Shown here: piece by piece, positions 10,881 to 22,706 of the stretch | How positions within the stretch are numbered: the first letter of the stretch is position 1 | How the letters are laid out: every line of letters starts with the position of its first letter | The notes under the pieces: model-generated | What the model saw: the letters and a program-made list of their open reading frames with translations, nothing else | The model's database searches: none | Told to the model about the DNA's origin: nothing | Source: Ursus arctos | Taxonomy: Eukaryota > Chordata > Mammalia > Carnivora > Ursidae | Direction of reading: 5' to 3' | Length of the DNA stretch: 64,000 nucleotides | NCBI RefSeq assembly: GCF_023065955.2 | Contig: NW_026622997.1 | Span: 14,240,001-14,304,000, forward strand | Translations under genes and position numbers: made by a program

Positions 10881-11359
10881 CTGTTGCACTCATCCTCCCC
10901 ACCCTCCCAACAAGCCAAGGTTAAGACCCATTGCAGCTGGGTCTAGCCCTGGGATGGGGCAAGAAAACATCTTGCCCCAAACTATTAGAAGTATCCTACT
11001 GAAGAAAGAGGGGCAGGATCTGAGATGGCCTGACCCTTGGGACCCAGAGACACAGCAGCTTCCCAAGGAGACCACTCACCCACCTTACCATCAGACTACC
11101 AGGCACTGAGCAGCAAGTAACGTCAATGCACAGCTGGCAGAGGAGAAAGGATTAGAATAGAGATGCTCCCTCGTGTGCAGTCACAAAGGAAAGACTATGG
11201 GGCACTGATGATAGTCATAACAACCACAAAATCCAAACCCAGCTCAAGTACTGGTAGACCGACCAAGCCTCCCATATGGCAAGACTAGCAAAATAGAAGA
11301 TATGCTATTGCTGGCCAGGAATAGTATCTACCTCAGTTTCTACTGTGCTGCCCAAGATG
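10881..11359. other. non-coding stretch, possibly old L1 5'-region DNA
   Basis: No gene is present. Composition and phrases such as CAGCTCAAGTACTGGTAGAC resemble L1 5' sequence, but I cannot support a firm call left of about 11360. Confidence 0.3.
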
Positions 11360-11516
11360 ACCTGCTTTCAAATAACATTAGGTGACAACTAAAGAATCAA
11401 GGAAAAATAAAACAAAATATCCGGTTAAAAAAACAAAATGATCCATAGAAATGGACTTAGGTACAATGCAGATATTGGATCTATCAGATAGAGAATTTAA
11501 AATAATATAATTAGAT
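11360..11516 (+). mobile_element. L1 fragment (5'/ORF1 region)
   Basis: GCAGATATTGGATCTATCAG and AGATAGAGAATTTAAAATAA match the L1M 5'/ORF1 wording 'ccagatattggatttatcagatagagaatttaaaataa'. The fragment abuts the 5' end of the next L1, which probably inserted here. Confidence 0.5.
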
Positions 11517-12039
11517 AAAGTGACATCGTCAAGATGGCAACACAGGTCATTTCTAATGTCAATCCCCTTCCCGAAAAGAACAGCCAGCAACATCCATAGG
11601 CAAGAAACCATTGTGAAAATCTTAAAACTCAGGGAGTGAGGTTAAAGTACACCCCTGCAACAGAGGCAAAGGATGCCCTTTAGAAGGATAAGAGGCGTAA
11701 CTTCACTGACTGCATCGACCTCCCCCAAGGTCAGCACAATGCCTAACACAGAGGGTTTCCCTGGGCCTGCAGTTTCTCCAGTGGGGAGAAAAGAGAACCC
11801 AAGATGGACATCTGATCTTCAATGATTGAGGGATGCTCCCTGGGAGGTTCGCTCCGGTCTTCCCTCATGAGCATCACTGGGAAAACCTAGGGAGCTCAAA
11901 AACTGAGGAAATCAGATAGACATAGAGAAGGGGGTGGGGCTTACAGTAACTATTGCTCAGATCTCAGTGGACTGTGTCCTCATTTGACACAGAACCTGAG
12001 CAGATATCCCAGCTAGCAGCTTTGTTCATAGGCAGAGCT

Positions 12040-12720
12040 GACCTCGTGGCCCCACCTCACCAGGGATCTCAATCGGCAGTTCTGCCTGATTTAAATCCCC
12101 AGCCAAAGGATTATATTGCCATGGGGCACATCCTATGGCACACCTGGGCAAAGGTACAGGCTTGCAATCTCACCCAACTGCTAAGCATAGCTTCCAGTTC
12201 TGCCCAACCAGGAAGCATGGCCACAGATGTCCAGCAGCACATTCTATGACCTGCCTAGGCAGGGAGCCAAGCCAGCGGCCTTGCCCAATTGTTGAGCATA
12301 GCCTCTGGCCCTGCATAATCAAGAAGCCTGAACAGTACCCCGAGGAGGCTCAGAGCTCAACCTACAGTAACACCTAGCTGCAGAATCCAGCCTACAATCT
12401 CACACAGTAGTGAAGGGCAGCATATGGTCCGCCTTGATTGTTGAACACAAACTGTGACCTTGACCAGTCAGAGTCCAGCCAATGACCCTAGCCAATCATG
12501 TAGGATATCCTACGTGGGATTAGAGCCCGGAAGCCCAAGAAATCAGAGGTAATTACAGAGCCCAGATAGTGGCTCCACCTTACTGTAGAAACAGCTAGAA
12601 GCTACATCTAACCAGGGAGCCCACCAAGTAGCCTGGCTTGAATACAGAGCTCAACCGGTAGGTCTACCCAACCAGGGAGCCCAGCCAGAAGCATCCCTCC
12701 CAAACCCCCAACTTCAGACC
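12040..12720 (+). repeat. degenerate ~30-bp tandem array inside the L1 5' region
   Basis: Units approximate CCCAGCCAGYRGCCTTGCCCAACCAGGGAG, which I derived by eye. At least a dozen imperfect copies are recognisable, for example at about 12161-12220, 12262-12325, 12391-12510 and 12590-12700. Some are separated by unrelated 20-30 bp. Divergence between units is high. Confidence 0.55.
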
Positions 12721-13061
12721 ATAGACAGTAGGCTTGCTGACCTAAAGAACCAAATAGCAAGCTTCGTGTGCCCATGTACATTAGTACCTGACCAGTCTAG
12801 TACCCCAAGCTGAGGTGACTGGTAAAGATCTTTCCCTATGAACACAAACCTATTAAATCTGGAAGAGGAGAGTCTTTTATCAAATACACATATACTAATG
12901 CAAAAATATGAAGATCAAGGAGAATCAGGTAAACACGACACTGCCAAACAACTTATAAAGCTCATAAACTTAAAGCTTATAAAACTTATAAAGCCCCAAC
13001 AACTGACCCTAAAGAAATGCAGATCTATGAACTGTTAAAGAATTCAGAATATTCCACTAAA

Positions 13062-13278
13062 AGAAGTTCAGGAGCGGAGACTGGGTGGCTCATTCGGTTA
13101 AGCATCTGCCTTCAGCTCATTATCTCAGGGTCCTGGGATCAAGCCCTGCATCAGGCTCTCCACTCAGCAGGGAGTCTGATTCTCCCTTTCCCTCTGTGCT
13201 CTATCTCTCTCACTTCCCCCCAAAAAATAATAATAAAATCTTTTAAAAAAAGAAAAGAAAAGAAAAGAAGTCCAGGAG
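13062..13278 (+). mobile_element. SINEC inserted in L1
   Basis: The body is 13075-13262, with a diverged head GACTGGGTGGCTCATTCGGT and an (AAAAG)n tail. The duplication AAAGAAGTYCAGGAG flanks both ends with one mismatch. Confidence 0.93.
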
Positions 13279-16200
13279 ACTATAATAACACACAGACAGA
13301 CCATTAACTGAAATTAGGAAAACAATGCATGAATAAAATGGGAAATACAACAAAGAAAGAGAAACCATCAAAAACAAACAAATAAGCAAAGAAAGAAAAA
13401 CAGAATCCTAGAGCTCAAGAATATAATGACTGCACTGAAGAACTGAATGGAAATCTTTGACAGAATCTACCAAGCAGAATAAAGAATTGGTCAACTCAAA
13501 GACAGATAATTTGAAATTATCCTGTTAAAGGAGCAAAAAGAAAAAAAGAGTGAAAAAAGTGAAGAAGACCTACAGGACTAATGAGAAACCAGCACAAGAA
13601 GTGATGGATACATTATGGAAATCATGAAGGAGAAGGGAAAGGGACAGAAAGTTTATTTAAAGAAATAATGAATGAACACTTAAACATAGGGAAAGAAATG
13701 GACGTCCAAATATGTGAGGCTCAAAGGATCCCAAATAAGATGAACCTGTAAAAAGCTATACTGAGACACTATAATTAAATTGTCAAAAGACAAAGTGAAA
13801 ATTTTGAAACAACAAGAAAAAAACAATGTCACATAAGAGGGAGCCCCCCATAAAACTATCAGGGCATTTCTCAGGAAAAACTTTGCAGGCTGGGAGAGAG
13901 TAGGATGATATATTCAAATATTTAAAGGGAGAAAAAAACTGTCAACCAAGAACACTATACCTTTAGAAATGAAGGAGAGATAAAAGCTTTCCCCAATACA
14001 CAAAAACTAGAGAATTCATTATTACTAGAACTGCAATAAAAGAAACACTAAAGGGCATTCTAGAAACTGAAATGAAAACATGCTAATTACATCATAAAAA
14101 CTTGAATACGTAAAACTCATTGTAAAGGTAAGTATATAGCCAAAGTCAGATTTTCTAATATTGTAATGGTGATATGTAAGTCATAACTCTAGTTTAAAAG
14201 TTAAAAAACAAATGCATTAAAAATTACTATAATAATTTCTTATTGGATACCATGCTATACAAATGATATAAATTGTAACATCAATAACCTAAAATGTGAG
14301 GGGGAAAGTAAAAATATAACTGTATTCTATCAAAGTTAAGTTATTAGCTTAAAATAAGATTTTATAACAGTAAGATATTTTACATGAGCCTTACGGTAAT
14401 TACAAAAGAAAAATCTGTAGTAGGTATATAAACAATTATAATGAAGGAGTCTAAGAATACCACCACAAAAAATCATCAATCAGAAAGGAAGGCAGCAAGA
14501 GAGGAAGGAAGAAACAAAGGATCTACAGAATAGTCCAAAAAAACAATTAACAAAATGGCGATAGTAAGTCCTTACTTATCAGTAGTTATTTTCAACATAA
14601 AGGGACTAAATTCTACAAACAACAGATATAGAATGGGTAAGTAGATTTAAAAAAAAACAAGATCCAACATCATGCTACCTACGAGAGACTCACTTTAGTA
14701 TGAAGGACACACATAGGCTTGAAAGTGAAGGGAAGGAAAAAGAGTCCCAGAAAATGGTAACCAGAAGAAAGCAAGGATAACTATATTTATATCAGAAAAA
14801 AATAGACTTTAAGCTAAAAATGGTCACAAAAGACAAAGAGGGTCAAACAGGATCAATTAATCAAGAAGATACAAAAAATATAAATATTTATGCAGCCAAC
14901 ATCAGAGCATCTAAATATAATACTAACCAAACTGAAAGGAAAAATAAACGTCAATACAAAAGTAGCTGAGGACTTTAATACTCCTTCTCAATGATGGATA
15001 GATCATTCAGACAGAATTAATAAGGGAACAGTGAATTTGAGCAGCACTATGGACAAATGAACCTAACAGACATATATAGAACATTTTATTTAACAGAAGC
15101 AGAATACACATTCTTCCCAAACATACATGAAACATTTTTTTAGAACAGATCATAGGTTAAGCTGTAAAACAAGTCTCAAGAAATTCAAGAAATAAGAATT
15201 ATATCAAGTATTTTTTCCAACCAATATGGTTAACTCTAGAAATCAACAGGAGGAAAGCTAGAAATCTCACAAACATGAAAATTAGACAACATACTTCTGA
15301 ACAACCAATGGAACAAAGGAGAAACAGAAAGAAATTAAACATCTTAAGATAAATGAAAATGGAAGCAAAACATAACCAAAACTTACGGTACACAACAAAA
15401 GCAATAATTAGAGAAAAGTTTACAGCTATAAAATTATCCATCAAGAAAAATGAAAGATCTGAAATAAACAGCCTTATATTGCACCTAAAGGAAGTGAAAA
15501 GGAAGAACAAACTAAGCCCAAGATTACTGGAAGAAATCATAAGATTAGTGCAGAAATAAATGAAATAGAGAAAACTATGGAAATGATCAGCAAAACTAGT
15601 AGTTGCTTCTTTGAAAAGATAAACAAAATTGACAAACTCTTAGCTAGATTAACCAAGAAAAAAAGGGAGAGAAGAAAGGATTCAAATAAATAAAATTATA
15701 ATGAAAAAGAAGACATTACAACAGATACCACAAAAATATAACCAATTATAAAAGACGATTATAAAGTTATATACCAATCACATTGGAACACCTAGAAAAA
15801 TTGGATGAATTCTTAGAAACGTACAACCTACCAAGACTGAATCATGAAGAAATAGAAAACCTGAACAGACCAATAATTAGTAGAGAGATTAAATCAATAA
15901 TCTAAAAACCTTCCAACAAAGAAAAACCTAGGACCACATGGTTTCACTCATGAATTCTGTGAAATATTTAAAGAATTAATGCCAATCTTTCTCAAACTCC
16001 TCTGAAAAAACTGAAGAGGAAGGAGCATTTCCAAAATCATTTTACAAGGCCAGCCATACCAAAACCAAATAAGGACACCACAAGAAAATAACTGGTCAAC
16101 ATCCCTGATCAAATGAGATGCAAAAATTCTCAACAAAATATTAGCAAACTCTATTCAAGAATGCATTTAAAGAATCATATACCAAGACCAAATGGGTTTC

Positions 16201-16375
16201 ATCTCTGAAATGCAAGGATGGTTCAACATATGCAAATAAAAAGTGGTACACCCCAATAATAGAATGAAGTGTAATAATCAAATGATGGTCTTCACAGATG
16301 CAGAAGTCAGACCACATACATATATCAAACATACCAACATACATGTAATGGAAGTCCTAAGAAGGAATGACAAGT

Positions 16376-19038
16376 ATAAAGAGGTAGAGAAAACATCTGA
16401 AAAAATAATGGCCTAACAATTGAGCATCAAAACACACAAAGCTAAACTGTGAAGGGATGGTGATAGGATGAATAAACAATTCAACAAGTATAACTAGAGA
16501 TTTTAATATCTCACTCCCAATAATTGATAGGACAACTAGGAAGAAAATCAAAGGGCATATAGAAGAATGACATTACTAACCAACTTGACTTGAGTGAGTT
16601 TTATGGCCACATCCTACCCAACAATAGCAGAATGAGCATCTTCTAAGTACGTATGGAACATTCTCCAAGATGCACCATATGCTAGGATAAGTATCAATAA
16701 ATACTAAGAATTGAAACAATTCCAGGTATGTTCTTTGACATCAAATGAATTAAGTTAGACATAAAAAACAACAAACAATTGGAAAATCTGTAAATATTTG
16801 AAAATGAAACAACCCATTCTAAATAACTCATGGTTCAAAGAAGAAACCATAGGAGAATTTAGAAAACATTTTTAACTGAATGAAAATAAAAACATAAGAT
16901 ACCAAAAAATTGGGGGAGGAGCTAACACATTGTTTAAAGGGAAATTTGTAGATGAAAATGCCTGCATTACAAAAGGTCAGGAATCATTCATCTACATTTC
17001 CACTTTAAAAAACTAAAAAAACAAAATGAAACAAAACAAAACCCAAAACAGAAACAACAAATTTAATCCAAAGCAAGAAAAAGGAATGTTAAAAACAGAG
17101 TATAAATCAATAAAAATGAAAAAACAATAGAGAAATTCATTGAAACCAGAAGCTGGTTATTTCAAAAGGTCAACAAAATTGATAAAACTTAAACTAGGCT
17201 AACCAAGAAAAAAAAGAGAAAAGACATAAATTATTAAAATCAGAGATGAAAGTGAAACATTACTATAGACCATAATAAAAGTTTAAAAGATTATAAGGGA
17301 ATTTTGTGATTCACCTTCTACCAATAAATTAGAAATCTTAGATTAAATGGGCAAATATCTAGAAATTACCAAACCGGGTTCAAGAAAAAATAGAAAATCC
17401 AAGGTACTTAAAACAAACAAGTAAAGAAATTAAATTAGTGATTTTAAATATTCCCATAAAGAAAATCCCAAGTCCAGATGATGTCACTAGTAAATTTGAT
17501 CAAAACATTTTTAAAGATTTTATTTATTTATTTTAGAGAGGGAAAGTATGCACGTGGTGGTGCAGGGGGGAGTGGAGGGTGAGGGAGCAGGGAAGGGATC
17601 TCAAACAGACTCTCACAGGGAGCATGGAGCCTGATACAGGACTGGATCTCTCTACCCTGAGGTCATGACCTGAGCCCCAAGCCAGGAGTCGGATGATTAA
17701 CCAACTAAGCTACCCAAGTGCCCCCGATCAAATATTTAAAGAAGAAATAATATCAATTCTTCACATACTCTTTCAGAAAATAAAGGAAAGAACACTTGGC
17801 AATTCATTCTATGATACCAGGGTGACTGATACCAAAGCCCGGTAAAAGATTGTACAAGGAAACAAAACTACAGATAAATACCTTTATCAACATAAAAGCA
17901 AAAATCCTTAACAAAATATTAGTAAGCCAAATCCAGCAACGTATAAGATAATGTTACACAATGGCAAGTGAGTGGTATCCCAGGAATGCAAGATTGGCTT
18001 AGTATCTTCTAATCACTTAATATAATAAACCATATGATTGGAATAAAATATTAAAAATACATGATCATAATCAACAGATGAAGAAAACTCATTTGATGAA
18101 ATTTTACCCCATTAATGATTTTTAAAACTTTAAGCAAATTAGAAATAGAAGAGAACTTCCTCAATTTGATCAAAGGCATCTACAAGGAAAAAAAAAGTTA
18201 ACATTACACTTAGTGGTGAAAGACTGAATGCTTTTTGCTCCATATCATTGGAAACAAAGCAAGGATATCCACTCTCAGCACTTCTATTTAACATTGTATG
18301 GGAATTTTTAATTTATATAATAAGGAAAGATAAAGGAAGAAGGATCATAGAGATTGGAAATCAAATAAAATTGTCATTATTTGATGATAACATGATCTTG
18401 TATGCAGCAAATTCTAAAGAATCTACCAAAAAATAAAAACATGTTAGAACTCGTAAATGAACTTAGCAAGGTCACGAGCAATACACAAAATCAACTATAT
18501 TTTTATAGACTATGAATGAATAATCTGAAAATAAAATTAAGGAAACAATTCCACATCCAAAAGCATTTTTAAAAGATAAGCTATTTTAAAATAAATTTAA
18601 CTTTAACAAAGGAACGGGAAGTCCTATACACTCAAAACTATAAAATACTGATAAATTAAAGAAGATCTAAATAAATGTAGAGACATCCCATGTTCAGAGA
18701 TTAGAAGAATCAATATTGTCAAGGTTGCCATTCTACCCCAAATTAATCCAATCAAGAGTTTTTTGCAGAAATTGACAACCTGCTCCTAAAATGCATATTA
18801 AAATACAAAGGATCTGAAAATAGACTAAACAATTATGAAAAAGGAGAAATTCTACTACATAATTTTAAAATTTACTGTAAAGCAAAAATAACGAAGACAT
18901 TGTGCTCTTGGTGTAAGGATAGGCCTATCGATCAATGGAACAGAGTAGAAAATCTAGAAATAAACCCTTACGTTTATGAACAATTCATTTTTGACAAAGA
19001 CGCTAAGTCATCTATAAGCAAAGAATAAACTTTTATAT
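16376..19038 (+). mobile_element. second L1M, ORF2 from endonuclease to C-terminal region
   Basis: From about 16380 the endonuclease region of ORF2 appears again (AAGCTAAACTGTGAAGGGAT, ACGTATGGAACATTCTCC). Reverse transcriptase follows. The frame 18248-18436 reads like the L1 RT active-site region, with QGYPLSALLFNIVWEF and LSLFDDNMILY, where the conserved box is FADD in intact L1. That box is altered here and frames are broken throughout, so no active protein is expected. SINE 17511-17725 interrupts it. It resumes at 19502 and 20534. Confidence 0.85.
17498..17737 (-). mobile_element. SINEC inserted in second L1, minus strand
   Basis: The body is 17511-17725. Poly-T/TTTATTTATTTATTTTAGAG starts it and the complemented head AGCTACCCAAGTGCCCCC ends it. 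The L1-derived target GATCAAAACATTT is at 17498-17510 and GATCAAATATTT at 17726-17737. The body is long and diverged. Confidence 0.9.
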
Positions 19039-19501
19039 CCTATACTGGGTTGAATAGTGTCCCTCCAAAATTTGTGTTCACCTGGAACCTCAGAATGTGA
19101 CTTATTTGAAAGTTGGGTCTTTGCAGATACAATTAGTTACGATGAGGCTATGCTGGACTAGGGTGGGCCCTGAATCTAGTGACTGGTGTCCTTATAAGAG
19201 GGAAGAGAGGACCCACATGGAGACACAATGAAGAAGTCCACAAAAAGATGGAGTCAGAGATGAGAGTTACACAACCAAAAGCCAAGGAACACCAAGCATT
19301 GTTGGCACCCACCAGGAGCTAGAAAAGACAAGGAAAGATTCTTCTCTAGAGCCTTTGAAGGAGAATGGCTCTGCTGATACCTTAACTTCAGACCTCTGGA
19401 AAAACTGAGAAACTAAATGCAGAAGAGTGAGAGAATAAATGTTTGTTGTACAAAGCCCACAAGCTTGTGGCATTTTGTTATGGCAGTCCTAGGAAACTAT
19501 T
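19039..19501 (+). mobile_element. solo MLT1-type LTR (ERVL-MaLR) in L1
   Basis: CTGGGTTGAATAGTGTCCCT, GGAACCTCAGAATGTGACTT, GGTGTCCTTATAAGAGG, then GAGAATAAATGTTTGTTGTA and TTATGGCAGTCCTAGGAAAC at the end follow the MLT1 LTR layout, including its AATAAA polyadenylation signal. There are no internal viral genes. L1 sequence flanks both sides. Confidence 0.8.
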
Positions 19502-19731
19502 ATGGACCCTTACCTAACACTATACATAAAAATGAACTCAAAATGGATCATAGACCTAATTATAAGAGCTAAAACTATTAAAAAAATTCTAGAAAAAAAC
19601 ATTAAACATTTTTGTGACTTTGGTTATCCTGTTTGCAATTAGATATGACACCAAAAGAAAAATCCATTAAAAAAAGAAATGGAAAAATTGGCCTTTACAA
19701 GTAAAAACTTCTGCTCTTTAAAACATACCTG
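19502..19731 (+). mobile_element. second L1M, continued (ORF2 C-terminal part)
   Basis: TGGACCCTTACCTAACACTA, GAACTCAAAATGGATCATAG and AAAACTTCTGCTCTTTAAAA are standard L1 ORF2 3' wording, continuing the copy split by the LTR at 19039-19501. Confidence 0.85.
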
Positions 19732-20533
19732 TATTAGTTTCCCATTGCTGCATACCTAGTCATCACAAACTTAGCATCTTAAAACAATACCTGTTTAGGG
19801 GCGCCTGGGTGGCTCAGTCGTTAAGTGTCTGCCTTCGGCTCAGGGCGTGATCCCGGCGTTCTGGGATCGAGCCCCACATCAGGCTCTTCCACTGGAAGCC
19901 TGCTTCTTCCTCTCCCACTCCCCCTGCTTGTGTTCCCTCTCTTGCTAGCTGTCTCTATCTCTGTCAAATAAATAAATAAATAATCTTAAAAAAACAAACA
20001 AACAATACCTGTTTATTACTATACTTCAGAACTTGGGCGTGGCATGGGTGGGTTCTCTGCTTAAACTGAAATCAAGAGGTCAGCTGGCCATATTCTCACC
20101 TGGTTTGGGATCTTTTTCCAAGCTCACTCACATTTTTGTCAGAATTCAGTTAGTTGCACCCGTAGGACTAAAGTCCTCAATGTTTGCTGGCAATCAGTTG
20201 GGAACCATTTCAGCTTCTAGTAGCAGCCACATGATGTGGCTCTCCCATCTTCAAGCCAGCAATGGTCCATCGAATACTTCTCATATTTTAGATCTCCCTG
20301 ACTTCCTCTTCTACCATCAGCCAGGGAAAGCTCTTTGTTTTTAAAAATGTGATTAGATTTGCCTACTGGGGCAATCTCTGTATCTTAAGGTCAATTGACT
20401 TGGGATTTTAACTATTGCAAAAACCCTTCACAGCAGTACTTATATTAATGTGTTTCTTTGAATATCCAAGGGGCAGGACTTTTTGTGGGGGGAGGAGGGA
20501 TACACGGAACATCTTCAAAATCTGCCTACCAAA
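19732..20533 (-). mobile_element. MLT1-type LTR, minus strand, split by a SINE
   Basis: TGTATTAGTTTCCCATTGCT and AAACTTAGCATCTTAAAAC at the left and TCTGCCTACCA at the right are the complement of an MLT1-like LTR. Its interior is recognisable (ATCTTCAAGCCAGCAATGG, TATCTTAAGGTCAATTGACT). The same L1 is on both sides, so this LTR inserted into the L1. The SINE at 19798-19999 inserted into the LTR. Confidence 0.72.
19782..20015 (+). mobile_element. SINEC1, bear-type, young copy
   Basis: The body is 19798-19999, with an almost consensus head GGGGCGCCTGGGTGGCTCAG, GGGCGTGATCCCGGCGTTCT, CTGTCTCTATCTCTGTC and an AAATAAATAAATAAATAATC tail. The perfect 16-bp target duplication AAACAATACCTGTTTA is at 19782-19797 and 20000-20015, which points to recent insertion. 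Confidence 0.97.
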
Positions 20534-21418
20534 ACACCATTAAGGAGGAAAATGACAAGCTACAGACTGGGAGAAAACATTTTCAAATCATGTATCTAAT
20601 AAATGACTCATATCCAGAATATATAAGGAACACTTACAAGTCAATAATGAGATAATAAGCAGCCCGATTACAAAATGAACAAAAGATAATGAATAGAGAT
20701 TTTACCAAGGTATATGAGTGGCCAATAAAAGCACATGAAAAGATGCTCAATGTCATTAGGCAGTAACACTCCCAGGCATTTTCCCAAATGAAATATAAAC
20801 TTACACATGCACAAAAATCCATACACAAGTGCTTATAGTGGGTTGTTTTTTTTTTTGTTTTTTTTTTTTTTGATTGCCAAAAACTGGAAATACATCTAAT
20901 GTCAGTGAGCAGATAAACAAACTGGTACATCCATACAATGAAATATCACTCCACAATAAAAGCAGTAGCTTTCAAATATGTTTGCTAAGTGTGGGACTAC
21001 AGACTCAATATGGTGCTTACCAGAAACTGGGGAGTTAGGGAAATGGTGAGGTGTTGGTCAGAGGATACAAATTTCCAGTTAGAAGATGAATACATGTTGA
21101 GGCTGTAGTGCACAGGACTGTGATTATAGTTAACATTAATGGATTATATACTTGCTATATGTTAACTAACTTGAATTTAAGTAACATAAAATGAAACAGA
21201 TGAAAAGCACAAAAATAATGTATTATATACTTGAAAGCTATTGAGAGTCTAAATCTTAAATGTTCTCACTACAAAAAAGAAATAGTAATTATGTGACATA
21301 ATGAAATTAGCTAAAAGTAGTAATCATGTTGCAATATATATCAAATCCACAGCTTATATACCTTAAGCTTATACAATGTTATATGTCAATTATCTCTCAA
21401 TACCTGAAAATAAAGAAA
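20534..21418 (+). mobile_element. second L1M, ORF2 end and 3'UTR
   Basis: ACACCATTAAGGAGGAAAAT, GACTGGGAGAAAACATTTTC and CATGAAAAGATGCTCAATGT continue the same L1. The 3'UTR phrases are AAACTGGGGAGTTAGGG, GATTATAGTTAACATTAATG, CTTGAAAGCTATTGAGAG, and a TATGTCAATTATCTCTCAAT end. A T-rich expansion lies at about 20845-20871. Confidence 0.85.
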
Positions 21419-21712
21419 GAATGCAGACTCAAAGACAACATAATGTATAGTTCCAGTGATACGACATTCTGGAAATGGCATAACTATAGAGACAAAATTT
21501 ATCACTGGTTGCGAGGTGTTAAGAGTAGAGGGAAAGCACAAAGAGATGTGAATGGGAGGCCGGGCAGGGGACAGTGACAGAATTATTCCATATCTTGATT
21601 GTAGTTAGAGTTACACAAATGTATGCCCTTGTCAAAACTCACAAAACTTTACCCTAGAAAGGGTGAATTTTATTACATATCAGTTATATCTTAATTTGAA
21701 AAAGAAAAACCT
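21419..21712 (+). mobile_element. separate L1 3'-end fragment
   Basis: GATACGACATTCTGGAAATG, CACTGGTTGCGAGGTG, TATCTTGATTGTAGTTAGAG and ATATCAGTTATATCTTAATT match an L1M 3'UTR type different from the one immediately before it. It is therefore a second L1 tail. Confidence 0.65.
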
Positions 21713-22067
21713 AATATATATAAATAAACTGCTTGGGGAAGAGTAGCCTCTTCAGATTTTTTTCTTAATTTTTATCAGAGAAATAAGCAGGCATGGTTAG
21801 AAATAAAATATTACAAAAGGGCTAATACAAGTCTGCACAGCACTTTGACCTAACCCAATTCGAGACTCATAGAGGTAAAGATTTTAATAATTTCCATTTG
21901 TTGTTTGCTATGATGGTTAATGCCATAGCTTTAAATAATACAATTAATGCAATGATTCATATTCTATAATTGATAGCATATGTATGTATTATATGAATAA
22001 TAAAGAGCAATAATGTATTGAAATTAATTTCATGTTTCTTATGTTGTTTTCTTAATCTTGCCATGTG
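21713..22067. other. non-coding stretch, no feature recognised
   Basis: This is AT-rich DNA between two repeats, without gene evidence. Confidence 0.5.
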
Positions 22068-22706
22068 TTATGGGTTAAATTGTGTCCCCTCAAAAAATGT
22101 TAACATTCTAAGGGCACCTGGGTGGTGCAATCTGTTAAGCATTGAACTCTTGGATTTGGCTCAGGTCATGATGTCAGGGTCATGAGATCAAGCCCCACAT
22201 TGGGCTCTGCACTCAGTGCAATGTCTGCTTAAGACTCTCTCTCCCTCTACCGATCCTCCCATGCTTTCTCTCCCTCTCTCTCAAACAAATAAATAAATCT
22301 TTTTAAAAATGTTAACATTCTAACTCCCAGTACTTAAGAGTGTGGGCTTATTTGGAGATAAGATTTTTAAAGATGGTCAAGTTAAGATGAGGTCATTAGG
22401 ATGGGTCCTGATCTAATATGACTAGGAAACTCATATAAAAGGGAAATTTGGACACAAAGAGAGGTACAGATGGGGCAAGATGATGCAAAGACACAGGGAG
22501 CATCAACAAGCCAAAGAACACCTAGGCTACCAGAATCTAGAGGAAAAGAAGGAAGAGGTTCTCCCCACCCCCAGCCCTTAGAAGTACCAACCCTGATGAC
22601 ACTTGCATCTTGGACTTTTGGCCTCTACAAATTTGAGGTAATAAATTTCTGTTGTGTAAGTCACCCAATGTATGGTACTTTATTATGGCAATCCTAGTAA
22701 ACCATA
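22068..22706 (+). mobile_element. MLT1-type LTR split by a SINE
   Basis: TTATGGGTTAAATTGTGTCC at the left, then after the SINE GATGAGGTCATTAGGATGGG, CTTGGACTTTTGGCCTCTAC, AATAAATTTCTGTTGTG and TTATGGCAATCCTAGTAAAC. This is the same LTR class as at 19039. No internal genes are present. Confidence 0.78.
22093..22322 (+). mobile_element. SINEC inserted in MLT1 LTR
   Basis: The body is about 22112-22304. The exact target duplication AAAAATGTTAACATTCTA starts at 22093 and at 22305. The head is GGGCACCTGGGTGGTGCAAT and the tail AAACAAATAAATAAATC. Confidence 0.95.

Larger units (their letters stand above)
11517..16375 (+). mobile_element. L1M retrotransposon, 5' half (5'UTR, ORF1, ORF2 endonuclease, start of RT)
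   Basis: It starts with GTCAAGATGGCAACACAGG, a typical L1 5'UTR opening. ORF1 remnants span about 12990-14090 (AACTGACCCTAAAGAAATGC, CTGTCAACCAAGAACACTAT). The ORF2 start region is near 14545 (GTAAGTCCTTACTTATCAGT). Endonuclease-domain wording follows (CTACGAGAGACTCACTTTAG) and then early reverse-transcriptase sequence (CAAGGATGGTTCAACATATG at about 16215). All frames are broken by many stops and indels. A SINE interrupts it at 13075-13262. It is an inactive fossil. The 3' part is missing, and another L1 begins at about 16376. Confidence 0.85.

Noticed and set aside
11953..12377. Frames of 98 and 80 codons
   Set aside because: They arise from the 30-bp-period array in the L1 5' region and show no host protein similarity.
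15199..16551. Several minus-strand frames rich in F/L/I
   Set aside because: They are antisense shadows of A-rich L1 ORF2 sequence.
20033..20344. 103-codon plus frame
   Set aside because: It lies inside the minus-strand MLT1-type LTR and has no gene-like features.
19039..20533. Possible endogenous retrovirus with internal genes between the two LTRs
   Set aside because: The two LTRs are in opposite orientation and the DNA between them is L1, not retroviral. They are independent solo LTRs.
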